From: Candidatus Aminicenantota bacterium
GTDB lineage: Bacteria; Acidobacteriota; Aminicenantia; Aminicenantales; Aminicenantaceae
Length of the DNA stretch: 6,245 nucleotides
Reading direction: 5' to 3'
Assembly: GCA_030615975.1 (NCBI GenBank)
Contig: JAUWYH010000095.1
Location: forward strand, 1-6,245
The translations under genes and the position numbers were made by a program. The notes beneath the pieces were generated by a model. It was not told where the DNA came from, searched no databases, and was given only the letters and a program-made list of their open reading frames with translations. Positions 1-6,245 of the stretch are shown piece by piece; the first letter of the stretch is position 1; every line of letters starts with the position of its first letter.

Positions 1-15
1 ATAAATTAGGAATAA

Positions 16-33
16 AAGGTACAGGGAAATGTC
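16..33 (+). repeat. Left arm of 18-bp terminal inverted repeat
   Basis: Reads AAGGTACAGGGAAATGTC and is the exact reverse complement of 247-264. Pairing stops at both ends: A15 faces A265, and G34 faces A246. Just inside the arm lies GGAGCGG, and just inside the right arm lies GAGCGG in the same, not the inverted, orientation. Confidence 0.85.
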
Positions 34-246
34 GGAGCGGCATTGAAGATTTAGCCTTCCTGAACCGTTCTTCGAGGGAATCTGACGCAGTCGGACGCCG
101 AGGATGTCTGAGCACGAGACGACTCAATCAACAAAGCCTCCATAGGGCATAGATTTATAGTTACGAGGGAATCTGGTCATGCGGAGTTCCGCAGGTGCCG
201 AGAAGGGCGGTGAGGGAATGGCGTGAAAAATCTGAACTAGAGCGGA

Positions 247-264
247 GACATTTCCCTGTACCTT
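247..264 (-). repeat. Right arm of 18-bp terminal inverted repeat
   Basis: Reads GACATTTCCCTGTACCTT on the plus strand, the exact reverse complement of 16-33. It is followed by AAGGTG and then the AT-rich leader of the next gene. Confidence 0.85.
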
Positions 265-424
265 AAGGTGATTTTTAACTTCATCCCGTCACTTTGGGAC
301 AAAGCCGATTTAAAAGGATGATCAATGATTAGAGCAACAAGATTTTGCCTTTTCCTTTTCCTAGATTCACATTTACTTGAATTAATTGCAAAATGGAGTT
401 AGTCTATTTGACTCGAGATTTAGT
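265..424 (+). other. AT-rich leader between the repeat element and the first gene
   Basis: This 160-nt stretch should carry the promoter of the downstream gene, but no convincing -35/-10 pair is visible. The best I found is TTGAAT at 377-382 with a poor TAGTCT at 400-405, too weak to call. It contains a possible 25-codon reading frame (325-402, ATG start, AAAAGG at 312-317 about 7 nt upstream) that encodes a short hydrophobic peptide. A TTG at 386 would extend the downstream gene by 13 residues, but it lacks a ribosome binding site. No strong terminator hairpin was seen. Confidence 0.35.
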
Positions 425-2476
425 ATGAAAAGGAAATTTTTAATATTCATAATTTTCTTTTCTTTGTTTTCTCCTCTTATCGGGGCTGAGAAAAAATCCT
501 CAAGTGAGCTTCCACAGAAATATAGAAAATGGCTCAAAGAGGAAGTGGGTTATATTATTTCTCCGATCGAGCGAGATGTCTTCCTCCAACTCGAAACAGA
601 TAGAGAAAGAGAACTTTTCATTGAGGCATTCTGGAAACACAGGGATCCAACGGAGGGAACCCCTGAAAATGAATTCAAAGAAGAACACTATAAACGAATT
701 AATTATGCAAATTATACTTTTGGGCGGGGAGTACCCAAGCCTGGTTGGAAAACTGATCGGGGCAGAATATATATCATTTTGGGTGAGCCTCGCGATATCG
801 AGAGATTTACTGGTGAAACCCAAATTTATAATACTGAAGTCTGGTTTTATCAAGGTTTAACGAAGTTTGGCCTTCCTCCTGGATTTAATCTGGTTTTTTA
901 TCAGAAAGGAGGAGTCGGAGAATATGTCCTTTATAGCCCGACAAGTGATGGCCCTCAAGCTCTAATGACTTCTTATTTTGGTGATCAGGCAGATTATCTG
1001 GCAGCTTTTAGAGTTTTAAAGAGGATAAACCCTTCTTTGGCTCGAGTTTCTCTTTCCCTTATTCCAGGAGAATCGACTCCTTTTGGCCGTCCTTCTTTGG
1101 CTTCTGATATGATGCTCCAGAATATATACACGGTTCCCCAAAAAAACTTAAAGGAAAAATATGCGGAAAAATTTTTGATGTATAAAGACATTGTAGAAGT
1201 CGATTACACAGCGAATTATATCGATAACGACCATTCAGTAAAAGTTCTTAAAGAGCCATCTGGGATTTATTTTGTTCATTATGTTGTGGAACTCAAGAGA
1301 TTTTCGGTCCAACAATATCAAGATAAATATTCCACTCATTTAAAAATTAATGGGAATGTATCAGATTTAGAGGGGAAAACAATATATCAATATGAGGGAT
1401 CGATCTCCGTAGAACTCAACGAAGCCGAGCTAAAAAAAATTACCTTTCAACCATTTGATCTCTATGATATATTCCCCTTGCTTCCTGGAAGCTATAAATT
1501 ATCGGTTATAATAAAAAACGAAGTATCCAAAGAATTCACCACTATGGAAAAAGATATCACTATTCCTGAGGACGATTCTATCTTAAAAATTAGCTCTTTG
1601 ATTTTGGGTTATAAATTGGAACACCTTCCATCTGAATCGAATAAGCTCAAACCCTTTAAGATAGGCCCTTATCAAATTTATCATCAACCTAGGAAAATCT
1701 TTCATCCTCAAGATAAACTCTTTTTAGCTTTTCAGATTTTAAGTTTGAACCTTGATTTAGGACAAAAAATAGAATTAAAGTTTGAATTTTTTAAAGAAAA
1801 TGAGCCATTTTTTTCTTTTACAAAAAAAGTAGAAGAGTATCAAGATAAGACAAATTATAAAGAAGAATTCTCCCTTCAGAAATTCCCTCCTGCCCATTAT
1901 AGAGTGAAGGTCACTTTATTGGACGATGGCCTTGAAGTTCTTTCTGAAAGAGATGAATTCGATATTACCTCTGTATCGGTTATACCTCGACCTTGGGTAT
2001 ATTCCAAAACCTTATCACCTATAAGCGATCCTGTATATTCCTTCATCTTGGGAAAGCAGTTCTTTAGCAAAGGAGAGATAGAGAAGGCAAGAGTTAAGTT
2101 TGAAATGGCTTACCAAAAGAGGCCTGATTCTTTGAATTATGCATCGGGTTTAGCGCGAGCTTATTTTGTTCTAAAAAAGTATGATAAAACTAAACAGATT
2201 TTGCTCCCCTTTTCAGATTCAGCTGAGACTCCCTATCAAGTTTATTTTCTCTTGGGAAATTCTCACCAAGCTCTTGGAGAATTCAATCAGGCTGTCTCAA
2301 TTTATAATAAAGCAATCTCCCATTTTGGAATAAATTTCAATCTTTTGAATTCTTTAGGAGAATGTTATTATAGACTGGGATCTATAGATGAAGCTCTAGC
2401 TGCATGGGAAAAATCATTAGAAATCAATCCCAATCAGCCTGAAATCGAAAAAAAAATAAAGGCTATCAAGAAATAA
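425..2476 (+). CDS. Secreted GWxTD domain protein with C-terminal TPR repeats
   Basis: The predicted protein has 683 residues. Its first 21 residues form a signal peptide: MKRK, a hydrophobic stretch of Phe, Ile and Leu, then a likely cleavage after LIGA. The protein should therefore be exported. The GWxTD domain follows: a conserved lead-in (RDPTEGTPENEF, then RINYAN) and the diagnostic GWKTDRGRIYIILGEP with GWKTD at about 107-111. The middle part (about 260-520) looks like beta-rich, Ig-like sequence without a recognised catalytic motif. From about 535 to the end lie roughly three to four TPR repeats (for example GKQFFSKGEIEKARVKFEMA and GECYYRLGSIDEALAAWEKS). GWxTD proteins are known mainly as a sequence family of environmental bacteria and have no established biochemical function; the TPRs suggest a scaffolding role. 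I chose ATG 425 over the in-frame TTG 386 because it places the signal peptide at the N-terminus. No strong Shine-Dalgarno precedes either start. The next gene begins 23 nt downstream. Confidence 0.88.
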   Translation: MKRKFLIFIIFFSLFSPLIGAEKKSSSELPQKYRKWLKEEVGYIISPIERDVFLQLETDRERELFIEAFWKHRDPTEGTPENEFKEEHYKRINYANYTFGRGVPKPGWKTDRGRIYIILGEPRDIERFTGETQIYNTEVWFYQGLTKFGLPPGFNLVFYQKGGVGEYVLYSPTSDGPQALMTSYFGDQADYLAAFRVLKRINPSLARVSLSLIPGESTPFGRPSLASDMMLQNIYTVPQKNLKEKYAEKFLMYKDIVEVDYTANYIDNDHSVKVLKEPSGIYFVHYVVELKRFSVQQYQDKYSTHLKINGNVSDLEGKTIYQYEGSISVELNEAELKKITFQPFDLYDIFPLLPGSYKLSVIIKNEVSKEFTTMEKDITIPEDDSILKISSLILGYKLEHLPSESNKLKPFKIGPYQIYHQPRKIFHPQDKLFLAFQILSLNLDLGQKIELKFEFFKENEPFFSFTKKVEEYQDKTNYKEEFSLQKFPPAHYRVKVTLLDDGLEVLSERDEFDITSVSVIPRPWVYSKTLSPISDPVYSFILGKQFFSKGEIEKARVKFEMAYQKRPDSLNYASGLARAYFVLKKYDKTKQILLPFSDSAETPYQVYFLLGNSHQALGEFNQAVSIYNKAISHFGINFNLLNSLGECYYRLGSIDEALAAWEKSLEINPNQPEIEKKIKAIKK

Positions 2477-2488
2477 AATGTTTTAAAT

Positions 2489-2494
2489 AAGGAG
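2489..2494 (+). promoter_or_regulatory. Shine-Dalgarno of the corrinoid protein gene
   Basis: AAGGAG lies 5 nt before the ATG at 2500. It is a near-consensus site and fixes that start. It is the strongest ribosome binding site in the window, which fits high expression of a corrinoid protein. Confidence 0.8.
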
Positions 2495-2499
2495 AAACC

Positions 2500-3150
2500 A
2501 TGGACAAAGAAGAACTTTTTGACAAAATGGAAAAGGCTATAATCGAAGGAGATAAAGAAGAAGCGGAAAGCTTAGCCAAAGAAGCGGTTAAAGAAAATTT
2601 GGATCTTAATGAAGTGATTGAGAAAGGTTGTGTGCCAGGAATTCAAAAAGTAGGTGATCTTTGGGAAAAGGGAGAATATTTTTTACCAGAACTCATAACC
2701 AGCGCCGAATGCATGAAAGCAGCCATGGAAGTGTTCAAGCCCGAATTGAAAAAAGCTAATATAGAAACAAGATCTTACGGAAAAATAGTAATTGGAACTG
2801 TTGAAGGAGACATTCATGATATAGGAAAAAACCTTGTGGCTTCAATGCTATCAGCTAATGGGTTTGAAGTGATTGATTTAGGGGCGGATGTAAAATTAGA
2901 AAAATTTATTGAAAAATCAGAAGCTGAAAACGCGGATTTCATCTGCCTTTCTGCCCTATTAACAACAACTATGCTCGGTCAGAAAAAAGCCATCGAAATG
3001 TTAAAAGAAAAAAATCTGTTTGGCCGATTCAAAGTTTTGGTGGGAGGGGCGCCAGTAAATCAGAAATGGGCAAATGACATCGGAGCAGATGGGTATGCTG
3101 AAAACGCCATGATCGCCGTAAAGGCTGTAAAAAAGCTCATTGAAGAATAA
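2500..3150 (+). CDS. Methyltransferase cognate corrinoid (B12-binding) protein
   Basis: This 216-residue protein has the two-domain layout of the small corrinoid proteins MtbC, MttC and MtgC/MtqC. A helical cap domain covers about residues 1-90 and includes VGDLWEKGEYFLPELITSAE. A Rossmann-like B12-binding domain covers about 93-216. The cobalt-ligand motif DxHxxG is intact (GDIHDIGKN, His106 as the lower axial ligand), as are the later SALLTTT and GGAPV segments that contact the cofactor tail. Length is normal for the family. In the cytoplasm it would carry a methyl group on cobalt between a substrate-specific methyltransferase and an acceptor enzyme. The MttB-like gene two places downstream is the obvious donor-side partner, and the activation-domain protein between them the likely reactivator. 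The substrate cannot be read from this protein, so no specific gene symbol is given. Confidence 0.95.
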   Translation: MDKEELFDKMEKAIIEGDKEEAESLAKEAVKENLDLNEVIEKGCVPGIQKVGDLWEKGEYFLPELITSAECMKAAMEVFKPELKKANIETRSYGKIVIGTVEGDIHDIGKNLVASMLSANGFEVIDLGADVKLEKFIEKSEAENADFICLSALLTTTMLGQKKAIEMLKEKNLFGRFKVLVGGAPVNQKWANDIGADGYAENAMIAVKAVKKLIEE

Positions 3151-3157
3151 AAAGACA

Positions 3158-3766
3158 ATGTCAGCGGTTTCGGAAAAGATAAAAAATTTTAAGATTGAAT
3201 TAGATGAAAGAAGAATCCTCAGACTCATTGGATATAAAAAAAAATCATACGAGAGAACTGACTCTGTAAAAAGCCTTATTGCTGAAGAGAAAAAGAAGCT
3301 GGATGATCTCTTACAGCCTATCTCTATTTTTACAATTATTGCTTATGATGAAACAAATAATCATCCTATTTTTATGAATGCTACAAAAATTGCACTGTGC
3401 ATCTGTACCATCGGCCCAAAACTCGAAGAAGAAGTCAAAGAACTTATGAAAAAAAATGAAATGTTAAGGGCATTGATCTTGGATGCATTGGGGTCAGAGG
3501 CAGTTGAAGAGGTTGCCATCCAGTCAGACGAATTTATTGCTGAAAAAGCAAGAGAAATGAATTTATGGCCGAGCAAAAGGTTCAGTCCGGGCTACAAAAG
3601 GTGGGATATAAAAGAGCAGCGATTTGTGTTCCAGATACTGCCCTCACATGAAATCGGTGTTAGCCTTCTTAAAGAGTCTTGCATGATGATACCTCGAAAG
3701 TCCATTTCCTTTCGAATCAATTTCTATAAAGTACAGAAATTTTCAACAAGAAAACAAAAAAATTAG
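3158..3766 (+). CDS. Stand-alone MetH-type activation domain protein (B12-dependent methionine synthase activation-like)
   Basis: This 202-residue protein matches the AdoMet-binding reactivation domain of cobalamin-dependent methionine synthase, as a free-standing short version. The key stretch is RFSPGYKRW (about 141-149). It reproduces the RxxPGY pattern of E. coli MetH (RPAPGY, starting at Arg1134), which contacts AdoMet. It is followed by IGVSLLKESCMMIPRKSIS, equivalent to the conserved MetH segment near the C-terminus. The N-terminal FKIELDERRILRLIGYKK and the ICTIGPKLEEEV and LDALGSEAVEEVA segments are typical of the short proteins found beside corrinoid methyltransferase genes. The inferred role is reductive methylation of Co(II) corrinoid by AdoMet, returning the neighbouring corrinoid protein to service. 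I prefer ATG 3158 (7 nt after the preceding stop). An in-frame TTG at 3140 would add 6 residues and overlap that stop. Neither has a strong ribosome binding site, so translational coupling is likely. The lysine-rich tail after about residue 190 is not conserved-looking. Confidence 0.85.
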   Translation: MSAVSEKIKNFKIELDERRILRLIGYKKKSYERTDSVKSLIAEEKKKLDDLLQPISIFTIIAYDETNNHPIFMNATKIALCICTIGPKLEEEVKELMKKNEMLRALILDALGSEAVEEVAIQSDEFIAEKAREMNLWPSKRFSPGYKRWDIKEQRFVFQILPSHEIGVSLLKESCMMIPRKSISFRINFYKVQKFSTRKQKN

Positions 3767-3771
3767 AGGTG
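3765..3771 (+). promoter_or_regulatory. Shine-Dalgarno overlapping the upstream stop codon
   Basis: AGAGGTG sits 5 nt before ATG 3777 and shares its first two bases with the TAG stop (3764-3766) of the preceding gene. The arrangement supports this start and tight co-expression of the two genes. Confidence 0.7.
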
Positions 3772-3776
3772 AAACT

Positions 3777-5246
3777 ATGATTAAAACAATAAGACCTAAA
3801 TTGGAACTTTTAAGCAGGGATCTCATTCAAAAAATAATTGAAGAAGCCTATGACATTCTCGAAAAACAGGGCGTCTTTGTTGAAAACCAAGAAGCTTTAA
3901 AACTTTTAAGAGAAGCGGAAATGAAAGTCGATGAGTCGACTCAAAGGGTCCACATTACATCCCAGCTTGTAAAGGATTGCCTCTCATCAACTCCCTCAAT
4001 AATTAGGTTGTATGATAGAGCGGGTGAAAGAGAATTCATAGTAGGAGAGGATCATGTTCATTTTGATCCAGGATCGGCTGCTGTTACGATCCTCGATCAC
4101 AAAACAGTAGAGCAGCGAAAGGCATCCACCGGAGATCTCGTTAAATTCTATTGTCTTACAGAGTGCTTAGAGTATATTCACTTCCAGAGCACTGGCCTTA
4201 TCAGCAGTGATGTCCCAGATCTCATTTCTGACAGCTATCGCCTCTACTTAGGCCTTCAGTTCTCGAAAAAGCCTGTAGTTACAGGAACCTTCCGGGTCGA
4301 AGGATTCAAGCCTATGTTTGATATGCTTGTTGCGGTCAGAGGGAGTGAGAAAGAGCTTGTAGAAAAGCCCTTAGCTATTTTTGATGCCTGCCCCTCCCCT
4401 CCCCTGAAATGGAGCAATCTCACTACTCAAAGTCTGATTGATTGCGCAAGGGCAGGGATACCTTCAGAGCTTATCTCTATGGGCATGACTGGAGCCACTT
4501 CTCCTGTAACAATAGCAGGTACATTGGTTCAGCACGTCGTTGAGAATCTATCAGGGCTGGTTATTTGCCAACTGGCAAAAAAAGGAGCTCCAGTCATCTT
4601 TGGAGGGTCTCCCTCTAGCTTTGACATGAGAAAAGGGACAACTCCTATGGGAGCCATCGAGACGATGATGATTGATTCCGCTTATGCCCAGATCGGAAAA
4701 TATCTCAATCTTCCCACTCATGCTTACATGGGATTGAGCGATTCGAAAATCAATGATTCACAGGCGGGCTTTGAAACAGGGATTGGGGCGATCGTAGCTG
4801 TCCTCTCAGGAGTCAATGTTATTTCAGGCCCTGGAATGATGGACTTTGAAAGCTGCCAAAGCTTAGAAAAGCTTGTGATTGATAATGAAATATGCGGAAT
4901 GGCCTACCGGTTGATAGACGGAATATCTCAACGAGATGAACCTATTGCTAAAAATTTGTTTGAGGGCTTTACGCCGGATACCCAATTTTTATCGATGCCG
5001 CATACAAGAAAATGGTACCGCGAGGAGCATATATTTCCCAAAGTAGTAGATCGGGATACTTATGATTATTGGGTCTATCTGGGAAAGAAATCAATTACGG
5101 ACAGAGCATCAGAGGAAGTTGAAAGGATTCTCCAGGAAAACCCTCCCCATCTCCCTGATGAGGCCCTTCAAAAAGAGCTTCAGAAAATTATGACCGCAGA
5201 TGCCAAAAACTGTGGCATTTCCTCTCTTCCAGAGATAAAATTATAA
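3777..5246 (+). CDS. MttB-family (trimethylamine methyltransferase-like) corrinoid methyltransferase, non-pyrrolysine type
   Basis: This 489-residue protein is full length for the MttB/COG5598 family (archaeal MttB is about 495 residues). Recognisable landmarks in order are HVHFDPGSAAVTILD (about 93-107), CPSPPLKWS (205-213), MTGATSPVTIAGTL (237-250), the glycine-rich FGGSPSSFDMRKGTTPMGAIE (275-295), SDSKINDSQAGFETG (321-335) and SGPGMMDFESC (350-360). The fold is expected to be a TIM barrel with the cobalt site at its mouth. No in-frame TAG occurs and the stop is TAA, so this is not a pyrrolysine enzyme. Known non-Pyl members demethylate glycine betaine (MtgB), proline betaine (MtpB), carnitine (MtcB) or gamma-butyrobetaine (MtyB), so a quaternary amine is the likely type of substrate, but which one cannot be told. 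It would methylate the corrinoid protein encoded upstream. A clear ribosome binding site precedes it and it is the last gene of the run. Confidence 0.92.
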   Translation: MIKTIRPKLELLSRDLIQKIIEEAYDILEKQGVFVENQEALKLLREAEMKVDESTQRVHITSQLVKDCLSSTPSIIRLYDRAGEREFIVGEDHVHFDPGSAAVTILDHKTVEQRKASTGDLVKFYCLTECLEYIHFQSTGLISSDVPDLISDSYRLYLGLQFSKKPVVTGTFRVEGFKPMFDMLVAVRGSEKELVEKPLAIFDACPSPPLKWSNLTTQSLIDCARAGIPSELISMGMTGATSPVTIAGTLVQHVVENLSGLVICQLAKKGAPVIFGGSPSSFDMRKGTTPMGAIETMMIDSAYAQIGKYLNLPTHAYMGLSDSKINDSQAGFETGIGAIVAVLSGVNVISGPGMMDFESCQSLEKLVIDNEICGMAYRLIDGISQRDEPIAKNLFEGFTPDTQFLSMPHTRKWYREEHIFPKVVDRDTYDYWVYLGKKSITDRASEEVERILQENPPHLPDEALQKELQKIMTADAKNCGISSLPEIKL

Positions 5247-5251
5247 CGAAA

Positions 5252-5273
5252 AGATAGAAGATCTAGTCTATCT
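5252..5273. terminator. Weak hairpin in the convergent gap, possible bidirectional terminator
   Basis: AGATAGA (5252-5258) pairs with TCTATCT (5267-5273) around an 8-nt loop, in the 50-nt gap between converging genes. The stem is AT-rich and no T-run follows on either side, so it is a poor intrinsic terminator by sequence. Position is the main argument for it. Confidence 0.25.
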
Positions 5274-5296
5274 AGTTCCCTGAGAAAAGCAATCTA

Positions 5297-6245
5297 TTAT
5301 AATTTTACTTCTTTCGGTGCCTTAAGGGGCTTGAGATTGTATTCTTCCAGAAGCTTATTCAACTCTGGAATTTCTACCTTAATAAAATCATTCAATTGAT
5401 TCGTCAGCACTTCCACAGTTGCTGATAATTCCTTGAGCTGAGCTAAATTCGCCTCTGTCGGAGCTGAAGGATACCCTCCAATAGACATTCCCAAAAACAT
5501 AATCTGCTGGGATAGAGGGCCTCCTCTAAGGGCCATTTCCATCGAGCCTCTGTAACCGATTTCCTTGGGAACAATCTCTTCTTCAATCTTTCGGAATCTC
5601 TGATCAAAATTATTAATGGATATTTGAACAACCTCATTTGTCTCTTTTTCCTTTAGATCTTTATGAAGCTTTTCTAATTGTCTTCTTATGTTTTTGGCTG
5701 CAGTGACAGAAAGCCCCATTTTCTTTGAAAGAATTAAGACCTCAGTTAAAGCTTTGACCTGAACCTTTCTCTCTTCTTCTTTGAGCTGGAATCGAGGATC
5801 TGGATAAACAACAGCCTTTTTTTCTGATTTTTTTCCATCCACAGAAAGCACGACCGTATACTCCCCAGGAGAAGCATTGGGTAAAGCTATGAAGCCTGCC
5901 ATCCCAGGTTTTATGGCTTTTCCTTCTTTTGTTTTTGGCACAAACTGCAGATTCCAGGTGTATCTTTGAATACCTATTTTTTTGGAAAGATTCATTTCAT
6001 AAATTGTGGTTTCATTTTCGTCCAAGATACAAAATTTAGGCTTCTCCTTTGGCTTCTTTTTCATATAAGCGGTTATTGTCATCCCATAAGGAGGATTCTT
6101 AGCGGAATAGATGGGTTTTGCATAGGGTTCTCGCGTGGAAGAGCGGATAAATGCCGTTGTTTCTCGAATATCAAATAGATGAATATCGGTTTCTAGAAGA
6201 TCATTATTCATTTCTTGGAGGGGAGAAATTTCATCCATTATCCAT
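5297..6245 (-). CDS. C-terminal part of a large BNR/WD40-like (VPS10/sortilin-type 'glycosyl hydrolase') secreted protein, cut by the window edge
   Basis: The reading frame runs off the window at 6245. The first in-frame ATG (6238) is internal, because the codons before it read Trp-Ile and give WIMDEISPLQEM, a motif that normally closes the beta-propeller region of large proteins in this family. Counting from that Met, about 48-145 form an Ig-like (FlgD-like) beta domain: NPPYGMTITAYMK, GIQRYTWNLQF and SPGEYTVVLSVDG are the usual signposts. DPRF at 147-150 then leads into a helical C-terminal region (about 150-313) with heptad-like charged and Leu-rich stretches. Family members are often about 1000 residues, exported, and labelled glycosyl hydrolase or sialidase without proof of enzymatic activity. 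The propeller and signal peptide would lie beyond the window. It converges on the methyltransferase operon and is probably unrelated to it. Stop codon TAA is at 5299-5297. Confidence 0.82.
   Translation of the reverse strand, partial: WIMDEISPLQEMNNDLLETDIHLFDIRETTAFIRSSTREPYAKPIYSAKNPPYGMTITAYMKKKPKEKPKFCILDENETTIYEMNLSKKIGIQRYTWNLQFVPKTKEGKAIKPGMAGFIALPNASPGEYTVVLSVDGKKSEKKAVVYPDPRFQLKEEERKVQVKALTEVLILSKKMGLSVTAAKNIRRQLEKLHKDLKEKETNEVVQISINNFDQRFRKIEEEIVPKEIGYRGSMEMALRGGPLSQQIMFLGMSIGGYPSAPTEANLAQLKELSATVEVLTNQLNDFIKVEIPELNKLLEEYNLKPLKAPKEVKL

Larger units (their letters stand above)
16..264. repeat. Inverted-repeat-bounded element, about 250 bp, possible MITE or structured RNA
   Basis: A perfect 18-bp inverted repeat (16-33 and 247-264) encloses about 213 nt with no usable open reading frame on either strand. 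The interior is richer in G and C than the neighbouring genes. It contains several short stems: 34-40 with 65-71 (two G-U pairs), 45-48 with 56-59 inside it, 91-94 with 98-101, 106-109 with 117-120, 136-139 with 145-148, and 180-184 with 189-193. The octamer GAGGGAAT occurs three times. Long terminal repeats plus a non-coding interior fit a non-autonomous mobile element (MITE, or one mobilised by a REP-associated tyrosine transposase). A folded RNA closed by a terminal helix would look the same. I checked it by eye against RNase P RNA, tmRNA, SRP RNA and group II intron domain V and saw none of their hallmark motifs. No clear target-site duplication is visible. The element is real as a structure; its class is not resolved. 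Confidence 0.6.

Noticed and set aside
16..264. RNase P RNA, tmRNA, SRP RNA, group II intron or IscB-type omega RNA
   Set aside because: None of the hallmark conserved segments I know for these RNAs could be found by eye, and no associated intron or IscB/TnpB gene is in the window.
284..299. TCCC...GGGA small hairpin in the leader
   Set aside because: Only four base pairs with an 8-nt loop and no T-run; it is within chance expectation.
386..424. TTG at 386 as start of the GWxTD protein
   Set aside because: It has no ribosome binding site and would put 13 polar residues in front of an otherwise standard signal peptide that begins at ATG 425.
500..853. Long antisense and alternative-frame reading frames within the GWxTD gene (500-853 minus, 504-860 plus)
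   Set aside because: They overlap a well-conserved domain in another frame, have no ribosome binding site and no recognisable protein features; they are shadows of the real gene.
3764..3766. TAG stop of the activation-domain gene as a possible pyrrolysine codon, given the MttB context
   Set aside because: Read-through would meet TGA two codons later, the protein is already complete past its last conserved motif, and the TAG is embedded in the next gene's ribosome binding site.
4389..4407. Short C-rich tandem run (CCCCT repeated three times)
   Set aside because: It encodes the conserved proline-rich PSPPL segment of the MttB-like enzyme, so protein constraint explains it.

Overview
The window appears to come from an AT-rich anaerobic bacterium. 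The gene content (a secreted GWxTD-domain/TPR protein, a large BNR/VPS10-type secreted protein, and a corrinoid methyltransferase set) would suit an Acidobacteriota or Aminicenantes-like lineage or another sediment or gut anaerobe. This placement rests on recognising protein families, not on a search, and is tentative.

Layout. Positions 1-424 carry no convincing gene. They hold an element of about 250 bp (16-264) bounded by a perfect 18-bp inverted repeat, visibly richer in G and C than its surroundings and full of short hairpins and a repeated GAGGGAAT motif. A 160-nt leader then precedes the first gene. On the plus strand follow four closely spaced genes: a secreted GWxTD/TPR protein (425-2476), a B12-binding corrinoid protein (2500-3150), a small protein resembling the AdoMet-binding activation domain of methionine synthase MetH (3158-3766), and an MttB-family methyltransferase without an in-frame TAG (3777-5246). 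Gaps are 23, 7 and 10 nt, so at least the last three, and perhaps all four, form one operon. A 50-nt convergent gap separates them from a minus-strand gene (5297 to beyond 6245). This is the C-terminal end of a large BNR/WD40-like secreted protein whose 5' part lies outside the window.

How the genes work together. The last three plus-strand genes make a compact methyl-transfer module. The MttB-like enzyme would move a methyl group from a quaternary or tertiary amine (a betaine-like compound or another N-methylated substrate) to Co(I) on the corrinoid protein. The MetH-activation-like protein is the natural candidate for reductive reactivation of the corrinoid when it oxidises to Co(II). The enzyme that would take the methyl group onward (for example to tetrahydrofolate) is not in this window, and neither is a RamA-type ATP-dependent reactivase. 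The link between the secreted GWxTD protein and this module is positional only.
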